Shown here in pieces: positions 55,682 through 64,000 of a DNA stretch of 64,000 nt; positions within the stretch are counted from its first letter, which is position 1; every line of letters starts with the position of its first letter. Origin of the DNA: Herbiconiux sp. (lineage in GTDB: Bacteria > Actinomycetota > Actinomycetes > Actinomycetales > Microbacteriaceae); assembly GCF_004297105.1 (NCBI RefSeq), contig NZ_SCVE01000007.1, positions 1 through 64,000 on the forward strand, given 5' to 3'. The notes beneath the pieces are model-generated. The model had not been told where the DNA came from. It saw only the letters and a list, made by a program, of their open reading frames with translations, and did not search any database. A program made the translations under genes and the position numbers.

Positions 55682-56122
55682 TCAGAAGTGCCCGAAACGG
55701 TCGGGAGCCAGGTCCCACGGGTCTTTGCCGAGCAGTTCGGCCACGGCGCGGAACACGCACGACTCGATGGCGAGACGGCGGTGTACCTCGTCGTCACGGT
55801 GGAGGTGCGACATCCGCTCGATGGGCAGGCGGAACAGGATGACGCGGGTCTTCGTCACCGACCACCGGTCGACGTGGTCGGGCGAGCCGAACTGGCCGAA
55901 CGGCATGGTGGCCACCTCGAAGCTCACGTTCGCGAGCTCGTTCGGCCAGACGCTGCGGAGGTACTCAGCCGTCGACGAGACGGTCATGTCGAAGAGGTCG
56001 ATGCGAGAGCGCAGGAACGGCAGGTGCGGGCCGGCCGCCGAGGAGCGCAGATCGCGCCCGTGACGGTTCCTGGTGCGTGCCCGGATGGTGGCGGCACGCG
56101 GTGCTCTGCGGGAACGGGCCAT
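55682..56122 (-). CDS. Zincin-like metallopeptidase family protein lacking HExxH
   Basis: 146 residues. The RVILFRLPIERM strand and the following helix match the small actinobacterial zincin-like family near DUF3499 genes. The helix that should carry HExxH reads HRRLAIESCVFRAVAELL, so the metal site appears lost and peptidase activity is doubtful. The basic N-terminus (about 30 residues) may be a start-site artefact or a nucleic-acid-binding tail. Divergent from the DUF3499 gene. Confidence 0.75.
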   Translation of the reverse strand: MARSRRAPRAATIRARTRNRHGRDLRSSAAGPHLPFLRSRIDLFDMTVSSTAEYLRSVWPNELANVSFEVATMPFGQFGSPDHVDRWSVTKTRVILFRLPIERMSHLHRDDEVHRRLAIESCVFRAVAELLGKDPWDLAPDRFGHF

Positions 56123-56189
56123 GCGCTCAGTCTACGGGCGCGAGCGCGACACGGGCGTGGCCTGACGGCGTTCCGCGGGGGCGCGCGGC

Positions 56190-56195
56190 TAGGGT
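56190..56195 (+). promoter_or_regulatory. -10 box TAGGGT for the DUF3499 gene (leaderless)
   Basis: TAGGGT, 7 bases, then ATG. Confidence 0.45.
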
Positions 56196-56202
56196 GGAAT
56201 CG

Positions 56203-56406
56203 ATGACGATCAGGGAATGCACCCGGCCCTCGTGCCGGGGTGAGGCCACCACCACCCTCACCTACGACTACGGTGATTCACTCATCGTCGTGGGCCCGCT
56301 GAGCCCGCTTCCCGAGCCGCACAGCTACGACCTCTGCGCCCGTCACACGGAGCGCCTGTCGGCCCCGCAGGGCTGGCAGATCATGCGCCACGCCTACGTG
56401 CAGTAG
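56203..56406 (+). CDS. DUF3499 family small protein
   Basis: 67 residues. CTRPSC near the start and DLCARHTE later give a possible zinc-ribbon (three Cys and a His). WQIMRHAYVQ ends the protein; many relatives continue for another 40 or more residues, so this is a short form. The family is actinobacterial, usually beside the metallopeptidase-like gene as here, and of unknown function. Start supported by a leaderless -10 box. Confidence 0.82.
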   Translation: MTIRECTRPSCRGEATTTLTYDYGDSLIVVGPLSPLPEPHSYDLCARHTERLSAPQGWQIMRHAYVQ

Positions 56407-56414
56407 GCGCCTCC

Positions 56415-57302
56415 CTAGCGGTCGGGGAAGCCGTTCGGAAGCCCGCGGAGGATGGGGTCGACCTGCTGGAGGCGGGCGCGCTCGAGCATGAGCGCACGGA
56501 GCTCGCGGTCGCGGCGGATGGCGGCCACACCCACGAGGAAGGTGTGCGGGTGCACATCGGGCAGCGGGGAGACGTGCGGCGCCGTCTCGGCAGCCAGTTC
56601 GAAGGCCAGACGGTCACGGGTGGCGGGAGTCATCCGTTCGACCTGCGTGAGGTACTGCACCACGCGGCGGGCGAGCCGATCGGGCAGCTTCGCCACATCG
56701 GCGGTCTGGGCCCACACCATCAGCTCCGGCGGGATCGGGATGGCGAGTGACGGCGGATGCGGCACCCGCTCGTGCTGGCTGTAGGTGCCGGCGAGCAGGT
56801 CGCCGAGGCGCTTCGAACGGGAGTTGAGCATCGAGGTCACCACCGCGATACCGCCGAGCGTGGCGAAGATCTCCACGAAGCCGAGCAGCCCGCGGATGAC
56901 GGAGTGCCGCAGGGTGATGGCCCCGCCGTCGTCACGGACGATGCGCGCGCCGATCGCGAGGCGCCCGAGAGAACGGCCTCGGCTGGCGATCTCGACCACG
57001 ATCGGCGCGATCACGAGGAAGCCGACGATGAGCGAGACGAGGAGCGCCTGCGCGAGTGCGGGGTCGATCGAGGAATCGGCGAGAGCCACGGCGATGAAGA
57101 AGTAGAGAGCGGCGGCGAGAGGTGTGGTGTACACCAGGAAGTCGATGACGCCGCTCGCACAGCGCAACAGGAAGCCCGCGGGCCGCACGTCGAGGGCCAC
57201 TGCCTCGCCCGTGAGCAGCTCGTCGTCGGCCAGCATCCCGGCCTCGGCAGCACGGAGGCCGGTCGCGCTCTCTGGTCCGAACGGCTGCGTCACGATTATC
57301 AT
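56415..57302 (-). CDS. RDD family membrane protein
   Basis: 295 residues. The RDD domain (about 40-165) has the name-giving arginine and aspartates in LLRCASGVIDFLVYTT and then IASRGRSLGRLAIGARIVRDDG, with about four membrane helices. A soluble C-terminal half of about 130 residues is unusual for the shortest RDD proteins and contains AETAPHVSPLPDVHPHTFLVG. It is divergent from the SpoIIM-like gene, a pair often kept in this order. Confidence 0.88.
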   Translation of the reverse strand: MIIVTQPFGPESATGLRAAEAGMLADDELLTGEAVALDVRPAGFLLRCASGVIDFLVYTTPLAAALYFFIAVALADSSIDPALAQALLVSLIVGFLVIAPIVVEIASRGRSLGRLAIGARIVRDDGGAITLRHSVIRGLLGFVEIFATLGGIAVVTSMLNSRSKRLGDLLAGTYSQHERVPHPPSLAIPIPPELMVWAQTADVAKLPDRLARRVVQYLTQVERMTPATRDRLAFELAAETAPHVSPLPDVHPHTFLVGVAAIRRDRELRALMLERARLQQVDPILRGLPNGFPDR

Positions 57303-57310
57303 CTAAGCAG

Positions 57311-58306
57311 ATGGACCTCGACGCCTACAGTTCCGCGCATCGTGACGAATGGGATCGCCTCGATGAACTCGGGCGACGGCGGGAGTTCACGGGGCGTGAG
57401 GCCGACGAGCTGATCGAACGCTACCAGTCGGGGTCGACGCAGCTGTCGGCCATCAAGACGGTGGCCGGGTCGACCGCCCAGGGCGACCGGCTCTCGGTGT
57501 CGCTGTCGCGGGCGCGGTTGCGCTTCACCGGGGCGGGCACGAATGTCTTCCGGCAGCTGCCGATGTTCTTCGCCATCCAGTTGCCGGCGGCGCTGTACCG
57601 CATCCGGTGGCTGACGCTGGCGGTCGCAGTGGCCACCATCGCCATCGCCGCGCTCTACGCGGTCTGGATCTCGCAGAACCCTGCCGTGCTGGCCGCCCTC
57701 GGCGACAACGCCGACCTCAAGAAGTTCGTCGACGAAGACTTCGTCAACTACTACTCCGAGAACCCGGCGGCGTCGTTCGCAGGACAGGTGTGGACGAACA
57801 ACGCCTGGATCGCCGCCCAGTGCATCGCTTTCGGCATCCTCGGGGTCTACGTTCCGTCTGTCATCATCCAGAACGCCCAGAACCTCGGGATCAGCATGGC
57901 GGTCATGTTCGACGCCCAGCGGGGTGACGTCTTCTTCCAGTACATCCTCCCGCACGGGATGCTCGAGCTCACCGCCATCTTCGTGGCCGCGGCCGCGGGG
58001 CTGCGCATCTTCTGGGCGTGGGTGGCGCCGGGCCCCCGCACCCGGGCGCAGTCGCTCGCCGAGAACGGCCGCTCGCTCATCACGGTGGCGGTCGGCCTCG
58101 TCTTCGTGCTCTTCGTTTCGGGCGTCATCGAAGGCTTCGTCACCCCGGCGCCGTGGCCCGTGTGGGTGAAGATCAGCATTGGCGCGATCGCCCTGCTCGC
58201 ATTCCTGTTCTACATGATCGTGATCGGTGGGCGGGCTGCGCGGGCGGGCGCCACGGGCGACCTCGACGAGTTCGAGGCGGGGGCCAAGCAGCTGACTAGC
58301 TGCTGA
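57311..58306 (+). CDS. Stage II sporulation protein M (SpoIIM)-like membrane protein
   Basis: 331 residues. A soluble N-terminal 80 residues (DAYSSAHRDEWDRL) is followed by about five helices with the SpoIIM-type NNAWIAAQCIAFGILG segment. Non-sporulating actinobacteria keep this gene beside RDD and MoxR/DUF58 genes; it likely takes part in an envelope complex and not in sporulation. The last two residues and the stop codon lie inside the edge of the repeat element, so the native C-terminus may have been changed. Confidence 0.88.
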   Translation: MDLDAYSSAHRDEWDRLDELGRRREFTGREADELIERYQSGSTQLSAIKTVAGSTAQGDRLSVSLSRARLRFTGAGTNVFRQLPMFFAIQLPAALYRIRWLTLAVAVATIAIAALYAVWISQNPAVLAALGDNADLKKFVDEDFVNYYSENPAASFAGQVWTNNAWIAAQCIAFGILGVYVPSVIIQNAQNLGISMAVMFDAQRGDVFFQYILPHGMLELTAIFVAAAAGLRIFWAWVAPGPRTRAQSLAENGRSLITVAVGLVFVLFVSGVIEGFVTPAPWPVWVKISIGAIALLAFLFYMIVIGGRAARAGATGDLDEFEAGAKQLTSC

Positions 58307-58795
58307 CTGTTCGTTGCCGCTGTGCGGCGTCGAACAGTCAGGCGCCGCCGGTCCCTGCCCGGCGGCGCGCGACATGCTGCGCGCGCGCCAGAACGCGCCG
58401 TGCCGCTTGCGCGGCGCGCCCCGCCCTGCCGCGCGTGCAGCCTTGCCAAGACGAGTACGGCCCCCGGTTCTCGGTCGCGTGACCGGGTAACTACGCGAAT
58501 GAAGCAGACCGGAGCCCTATCGGGAGTCGGTCTGCCGCATTTTCGTAGTTGCACGGTGGGGACGCGGCGGTTTCACTGCCAGAACCACGTCACGCGCGTG
58601 AAAACCGGGGGCCGTTTTCGACGACCCAGGGTGAGCGCGCCGCCGCGCGCTGGAGCTGGGGCGACGATCCGGTGGATCGTCGCTGCGACGCCAGCGCCGA
58701 GCGAGCTGCGCTCGCTCGGTTTCAGAGAGAGGCACGCGAACATGTCGCGACCCGCGGCGGCGCCGCCGCGCAGCGGCACAGCCGCCTGCGGCAGC
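58296..58795 (+). repeat. Structured foldback repeat element, copy B (complete)
   Basis: Inverted copy of the block at 1-436. It is an imperfect nested palindrome about an axis near 58520. An inner hairpin spans 58489-58550 (arms AACTACGCGAATGAAGCAGA and its near complement). Outer arms lie at 58456-58483 and 58589-58616, both built on ACGGCCCCCGGTT. End segments at about 58309-58390 and 58735-58790 are inverted copies of each other (GGCGCCGCC and CGCGACATG blocks). Extra stem-loops lie at 58661-58683 and 58697-58719. No open frame is shared with copy A in a coding pattern. Confidence 0.85.
58303..58341 (+). terminator. Edge hairpin of repeat copy B, candidate terminator of the SpoIIM-like gene
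   Basis: The 11-bp arms (CTGACTGTTCG with CGAACAGTCAG) enclose a GCCGC/GCGGC inner stem and a triloop. The SpoIIM-like stop codon lies in the first arm. Same size and shape as the hairpin at 395-433. No T-tract follows. Confidence 0.5.
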
Positions 58796-58893
58796 AAACA
58801 CAGCGGGACACGAGCGACCCACATTCGGGCGGAGCCAATCTAGCGGCCCACTCAGGGGCGGCGCCAACCCCCGCGGCCCGCCGACCCGCGCCC
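58796..58893. other. Intergenic stretch without recognised features
   Basis: GC-rich sequence between the repeat element and the stop of the DUF58 gene. No gene, promoter or clear terminator seen. Confidence 0.6.
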
Positions 58894-60201
58894 CTAGAGG
58901 CGGCCCGCGGCCTTCAGGGCCAGGTACCGGTCGGCCACCGCGGGTGGGAGGTCGGCCGGGGAGCCCGTCACCACATCGGCGCCGTAGCGCTTCAGCACGG
59001 TGGTGACGCGGGCGACGTCGAGCAGGGCACGTTCGGCGGCGGCGGCGCGGTAGACCTCGTCGCGGTCGCCGCGCTGCAGCACGCCGGCGAGCACATCCGG
59101 GTCGGTGACCGAGCTCACGAGAACGGTGTGGTTGCGTGTGAGCAGCGGCACGATCGCCATCAGCTCGCGCGAGATGCCCGGCGCATCGATGGCGGTGGCG
59201 AGCACCACGAGCGAGCGCTGCGTGGTGACCTGCCGCACGAGCCCGGGCACGGCGGCCCAGTCCATCTCGATCAGGTCGGGTTCCACGGGTGCCATCGCAT
59301 CGACCATGCGCGACAGCAGCTCCGGCCCGGATGCCCCGTGCACCCGCCCTCGCAGCCTCCGGTCGTACATGATGAGGTCGACGCGATCACCGGCCCGGGT
59401 GGCCAGTGCGGCGAGCAGCAGGGCGCTCTCGAACGCGGTGTCGATGCGCGGCTCGTCGTCGATGCGGGCTGCTTGCGTGCGCCCGGTGTCGATCACGATC
59501 ACCACGCGCCGATCCCGTTCCGGCCGCCAGGTGCGCACCATCACGTCGGAGTGCCGCGCCGTGGCCCGCCAGTCGATCGAGCGCACGTCGTCGCCGCGCA
59601 CGTACTCGCGCAGGCTGTCGAATTCCGTGCCCTGCCCGCGGATCATCACGCTCGTGCGCCCGTCGAGCTCGCGCAGTCGCGCCAGCCGGGAGGGCAGGTG
59701 CTTGCGCGAGTTGAACGGTGGCAGAACCCGGATGCGCCCGGCCGAGCGCAGGGTCGCCTGCCGAGCGGCCAGCCCGAGCGGGCCGAACGACCGCACGGTC
59801 ACGCGTTCGGTGCGCCGTTCGCCACGACGGAACGGTGTGAGCGTGAGGCTGACCATCCGGCGTTCACCGGCGGGGATCTGCACGCTCGAGCGCGTGGTGG
59901 AGGCCCCTGCGGAGGGCTGCCAGGCGTCGCGGACGACGCCGCGCAGCATCCGTCGCCCGGTGTTGGTGAGGTAGAGCGAGCTCTGAACGGTTTCGCCGAG
60001 ACGCACCCGTGCCGGGAGCGCACGGTCGAGGGCGAGCCTGCGGGGTGAGGCGGCGGCGACCAGATCGATCACGACGAGCAGCACGACGAGAGCGATCCAG
60101 GCGAGCAGGGCCTCGAGCGCGCGATCGTAGAGCTCGCCGATCAGCACCACCGGCACGACACCGAAGGCGATGAGGGCGACCAGCCGCCCGGAGAGCGTCA
60201 C
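58894..60201 (-). CDS. DUF58 domain-containing protein
   Basis: 435 residues. Two N-terminal membrane helices (about 7-50), a beta-rich middle, then the DUF58 signature QGTEFDSLREYVRGDDVRSI with DWRATARHSD and a von Willebrand-A-like domain with VIVIDTGRTQ. DUF58 proteins work with MoxR ATPases in envelope-associated chaperone or assembly systems. The MoxR gene is 28 bases upstream on the same strand. Confidence 0.91.
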   Translation of the reverse strand: MTLSGRLVALIAFGVVPVVLIGELYDRALEALLAWIALVVLLVVIDLVAAASPRRLALDRALPARVRLGETVQSSLYLTNTGRRMLRGVVRDAWQPSAGASTTRSSVQIPAGERRMVSLTLTPFRRGERRTERVTVRSFGPLGLAARQATLRSAGRIRVLPPFNSRKHLPSRLARLRELDGRTSVMIRGQGTEFDSLREYVRGDDVRSIDWRATARHSDVMVRTWRPERDRRVVIVIDTGRTQAARIDDEPRIDTAFESALLLAALATRAGDRVDLIMYDRRLRGRVHGASGPELLSRMVDAMAPVEPDLIEMDWAAVPGLVRQVTTQRSLVVLATAIDAPGISRELMAIVPLLTRNHTVLVSSVTDPDVLAGVLQRGDRDEVYRAAAAERALLDVARVTTVLKRYGADVVTGSPADLPPAVADRYLALKAAGRL

Positions 60202-60229
60202 GCGCCCCTCCCCACGCGGGCCGTCGTCA

Positions 60230-61207
<978 letters not shown>

Positions 61208-61279
61208 CCGGCTTTCCTTACTGTTGGGGCTTCACAGTGCAGCATTTCGGAGTGCAGCATCTCAGAATCGGGCGGCATG

Positions 61280-62533
61280 TCAGAGCATCCTCGTGACGCG
61301 CGTGGTGTCCTGCTCGAGCACGAGCAGCTGGTCGGAGAGCGCCAGCAGCTCGGCCTCGTTCCGAGGCATCGCCCCGACGAGGATCGAGTACACCTCGTCG
61401 ACGTTCCGGCCCGTCACGGCTGCGACGGCGCGGCTCACCTCGACGACGGATGCGTGCCGTGGCAGCGCGAGCAGCACCGTGAGCCGCGACACGGTTCCGA
61501 TGCGCAGGGCGTCGAGAGCCCGGGCATGGGCCGACTGTCGTGCGTAGAGGCGGGCACGGCCCTCCATGGTCTCGCTCGCCCGCACCGTGACGGGCAGGTT
61601 CTCCACCACGACCGGGCCGAAGCGACGTCCGCGCCAGATGCCGGCGGCCACGACGACGAGCACGAGCAGGAGGATCACGGGCGTGACCCAGCCCGGCGTG
61701 AGTGACCCGAGCGTGGCGGGGGCGCCGCCCTCGAGGTCGTCGGGCCCCGGCCGGTACCAGACGAGGGTGTCGCGCTCGCCGAGCACGCCGAGGGCGAGGG
61801 CCGCGTTGCCCTCGTCGGTGATGACGCCGTTCGTGAGGGCGTCGCCGGCACCGAACACGGTGACCGATCCGGATGCGGAGCCCACCGGCTGCTCGATGAG
61901 TGCGTACGTGTCGTCACCGGCGGGAAAGCAGGCCGCCGTTCCCGCGACGTCGCCGAGGTCGCGGTACACCGCGACGGGGGCGGTGATGGTGCCGGCGCGC
62001 TCGGCAGCGGGGAGCGTGCATCCGGAGCTCACGGAGCCGGATGACCCGGGGGCGCCCGCGTTGGCGATGCCGTCGGTGAGGGCGCGCAGCTGAACGGCGT
62101 CGGGTTCCACGAGCACCAGACGCGCGCCCTCCTGGGCGAAGGCCTCGACACCGGCCAGATGGTCGGCGTCGAGGTAGGCGTAGGGGTCGGAGAGCAGCAC
62201 CGTGACACGGCCGCCCGCTGCATCGACGGCATCCTGGGCCTCGGCGAGGCTTCCGGCGGCCACGACGTCGACGCCCTGCTGGCGCAGAACCTCCGCCACC
62301 GCGCGGCTGCCCGCGGGGGCGGCATTCTCGATCGAGTAGCGGTTGGCGTCGGTGGTGGCGGAGGTACCGAGCCCGATGGTCACCACGGCGGTGACCAGCG
62401 CCACGACCACGACCACGATCCAGAACAGGCGCCGGCGCAGGGTGGTGCGCACCCGGGGCGTCTCGGTCTCGGCATCCGTCACCCCGGTCGTCGCCCGGGC
62501 CGCGGCGGGTGCGGATGACGGCGCGGCGCTCAC
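61280..62533 (-). CDS. DUF4350 domain-containing membrane protein
   Basis: 417 residues. One N-terminal helix (LFWIVVVVVALVTAVVTIGL), an extracytoplasmic DUF4350 domain (about 60-255) with AVAEVLRQQGVDVVAA, a second helix (VTPVILLLVLVVVAAGIW) and a cytosolic tail of about 120 residues. DUF4350 is regularly found beside MoxR and DUF4129 genes. The ATG overlaps the stop of the DUF4129 gene (ATGA). The 72-base gap to MoxR contains two AGTGCAGCAT copies. Confidence 0.88.
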   Translation of the reverse strand: MSAAPSSAPAAARATTGVTDAETETPRVRTTLRRRLFWIVVVVVALVTAVVTIGLGTSATTDANRYSIENAAPAGSRAVAEVLRQQGVDVVAAGSLAEAQDAVDAAGGRVTVLLSDPYAYLDADHLAGVEAFAQEGARLVLVEPDAVQLRALTDGIANAGAPGSSGSVSSGCTLPAAERAGTITAPVAVYRDLGDVAGTAACFPAGDDTYALIEQPVGSASGSVTVFGAGDALTNGVITDEGNAALALGVLGERDTLVWYRPGPDDLEGGAPATLGSLTPGWVTPVILLLVLVVVAAGIWRGRRFGPVVVENLPVTVRASETMEGRARLYARQSAHARALDALRIGTVSRLTVLLALPRHASVVEVSRAVAAVTGRNVDEVYSILVGAMPRNEAELLALSDQLLVLEQDTTRVTRML

Positions 62534-63198
62534 CGCACCACCAGCGTCTCGACGGCCTCGAGGGCGGCCGGGCGCTCGGACTGCACCCGCCGGTCGAGGG
62601 CGGCGATGCCGTCGTAGCCCTCGCGGGTTCCCGCCTGGTCGAGGTAGCGCACACCGTCGAACCGGGCGGCTCCGGCAGCCAGCTCGGCCTGCAGGGCCGG
62701 GAAGGCCCGACCGGCGCGGCGGGCGAAGTCCTGTGCCGTGGTGCCGGGCGCGGTGCTCAGGACGGTGCGCTCGGCGAGACCCCGGGCGAGCCCGCGGAAC
62801 GCCTCCTGGATGGCGAGCGTGAAGTCGCCCGCGGCGGCCGCTCGCGCCGCAGCAGCGCGCAGCTCGTTCGCGGAGCGCGCGTCATCCTCACCGAACAGCG
62901 CGCCGGCGGAGTACTGGCTCCGGCGGTTCAGCCGTGGCCGGCCGAAGACGAGGAACGCCACCAGCACGAGAATCACCACGATGATCACCACCACGAGGGG
63001 GATGAGGCCGCTGAAGCCCGATCCATCCGGCACGCGCAGGGAGGCGATCCAATCGCCGAACGCCTTCGAAGCCAGATCGAACCATGTCGGCCGCGCCTCC
63101 TGGTAGGCCGGCTTGCCGAGCTCTCCGAGCAGCAGGTCGCGCGCCGTGTCGGCGTCGGGGTCGACGGGGACGTCGGCCAGGAGGTGCAGGGGGATCAT
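62530..63198 (-). CDS. DUF4129 domain-containing membrane protein
   Basis: 222 residues. A short outside N-terminus (DADTARDLLLGELGKPAYQEARPTW in two parts), one helix (LIPLVVVIIVVILVLVAFLVF) and a cytosolic DUF4129-type helical domain with ELRAAAARAAAAGDFTLAIQEAFRGL. DUF4129 is also the C-terminal part of TgpA-like transglutaminases, in the same gene neighbourhoods. It overlaps both neighbours by 4 bases. Confidence 0.87.
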   Translation of the reverse strand: MIPLHLLADVPVDPDADTARDLLLGELGKPAYQEARPTWFDLASKAFGDWIASLRVPDGSGFSGLIPLVVVIIVVILVLVAFLVFGRPRLNRRSQYSAGALFGEDDARSANELRAAAARAAAAGDFTLAIQEAFRGLARGLAERTVLSTAPGTTAQDFARRAGRAFPALQAELAAGAARFDGVRYLDQAGTREGYDGIAALDRRVQSERPAALEAVETLVVR

Positions 63199-64000
63199 CC
63201 GCGGGCCGTGGGGAGGTACGGGTCGGCCCAGACCTCCGAGCCGTCCTGCCGGGCCTCGACGAAGCGCTGAAGCTCGCTGTCGAGCCCTTCTTTGCGCATG
63301 CGGAGGTCGATGTAGATCACGGCCACGAGGGCGGCCTGCACCACCGAGGTGACCGCGGAGATCACGATCGTGAAGGCGAGGTAGACGATGTAGACGGCGA
63401 TGAAGGCGATGATGCCCGATCCGGAGCCGTTCGGGTCGACCACCGACGTCGCGATCGGCGCGAGGAAGGAGAACGGCGCCTGCAGGATCTGAGTGGCGAA
63501 GGTGAGGATCAGCCACACCAGCACGAGAACGCCGAGCGTGCGCCAGAAGTGGCCGGTGGTGAGCTGCCACGACCGGCGCATGGATGCGAATACACCGCGT
63601 CGTTCGAGCACGATCACCGAAGGGACGAGTGCCAGTTTGGTGCCGATCCAGAAGGCACCCACCACGAAGGCGAGCCCGAGCACCACCGACACGAGGATGG
63701 AGATCACGAGGCCGGCGCTGCCGAGCGCGGCACCCAGCGCGACGATTCCCACGATCACGGCGATAGCTGCGAGCAGGGCCAGCCCGATCAGGACGAGCCA
63801 GCCGGTGAGCGGGAGGATGCGCTTGAACGCGGCCTTCCAGAGCTCGCCGAGCTTGCGCTCCTCACCGAGGGTGGCCCGGGCCACCTCGATCACCAGCACG
63901 CCCTGCAGCAGGGCGGAGGCGAAGAGGGACAGCACGACGGGGATGAGGAGCGAGAGCAGGATGATCGCGTAGTTGCCGGCGGAGATGGCATCGGAGTCCG
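63195..64000 (-). CDS. Polytopic membrane protein with glycerophosphodiesterase-type membrane domain (partial, 5' end outside window)
   Basis: At least 267 residues, open to the window edge. Five or six long hydrophobic helices with VLERRGVFASMRRSWQLTTGHFW between them, a segment typical of the membrane domain that precedes GdpP-like or glycerophosphoryl diester phosphodiesterase domains but often stands alone in actinobacteria. The true start is beyond base 64000; internal ATGs give truncated products. It ends in the ATGA overlap with the DUF4129 gene. Confidence 0.82.
   Translation of the reverse strand, partial: DSDAISAGNYAIILLSLLIPVVLSLFASALLQGVLVIEVARATLGEERKLGELWKAAFKRILPLTGWLVLIGLALLAAIAVIVGIVALGAALGSAGLVISILVSVVLGLAFVVGAFWIGTKLALVPSVIVLERRGVFASMRRSWQLTTGHFWRTLGVLVLVWLILTFATQILQAPFSFLAPIATSVVDPNGSGSGIIAFIAVYIVYLAFTIVISAVTSVVQAALVAVIYIDLRMRKEGLDSELQRFVEARQDGSEVWADPYLPTARG

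Noticed and set aside
58322..58843. Possible small protein inside the repeat element
   Set aside because: Substitutions and an indel between the two copies do not respect any reading frame.

Overview
The window reads as chromosomal DNA of a high-GC actinobacterium, most likely a member of the Microbacteriaceae (order Micrococcales). The reasons are the strongly GC-biased third codon positions, many GTG starts, leaderless TANNNT-N6/7-start promoters, a WhiB regulator, an actinobacterial acyl-CoA carboxylase beta subunit beside a monofunctional biotin ligase, and the neighbourhood of whiB, a giant GT2 membrane protein, DUF5719, a metallopeptidase-like protein and DUF3499. The genus assignment is inference. 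No rRNA, tRNA, CRISPR array, integrase or transposase was found.

Layout. 1-436: 3' part of a structured repeat element. 0.4-8.6 kb: housekeeping block with accD/pccB and birA (divergent), a PH-domain membrane protein, a small conserved protein, purK, an intruding glycosyltransferase, purE and an LCP-family cell-wall ligase. 8.6-8.9 kb: three tandem palindrome-bearing repeats between convergent genes. 8.9-14 kb: the complete dTDP-L-rhamnose pathway (rmlD, rmlB, rmlC, rmlA) with a GT4 and a GtrA-like protein. 14-30 kb: SDR, GT2, three large GT-C-like membrane proteins, a decaprenyl-phosphate phosphoribosyltransferase-like UbiA protein, a Wzx-like flippase, a GT4, two small lipoproteins and two secreted proteins that share a 210-residue DUF4214 module. 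30-46 kb: phosphatase, rhamnosyltransferase-like GT2, GT4, two Gmd-like dehydratases, four tandem paralogous GT4 enzymes, a Wzm/Wzt ABC exporter, another GT2 and a polymerase/ligase-like membrane protein. 46-56.4 kb: acyl-CoA dehydrogenase, manA, a GlxA-type regulator, whiB, the giant GT2, DUF5719, a degenerate zincin and DUF3499. 56.4-64 kb: RDD, SpoIIM-like, a second copy of the structured repeat, then a DUF58/MoxR/DUF4350/DUF4129/membrane-protein operon that runs off the window.

The middle of the window (about 5-46 kb) is a cell-wall glycopolymer locus. ManA and the Gmd-like enzymes would feed GDP-deoxyhexoses, and RmlABCD would feed dTDP-L-rhamnose. Many glycosyltransferases assemble chains on a lipid carrier. 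Wzm/Wzt and possibly the MOP flippase export them. The Wzy/WaaL-like protein and the GT-C-like proteins act outside the membrane, and the LCP protein would attach the product to peptidoglycan. By eye, third-position A/T is commoner from about 15 to 44.8 kb than in the flanks, which suggests an exchangeable serotype-like segment set in a conserved frame.

The most unusual non-coding structure is a pair of inverted, roughly 90% identical foldback elements 58 kb apart, each abutting the 3' end of a gene. Their edge hairpin differs by three consecutive compensatory base pairs. Next are the triple palindromic tandem repeat and a purK 3'-end remnant that marks a glycosyltransferase insertion between purK and purE.
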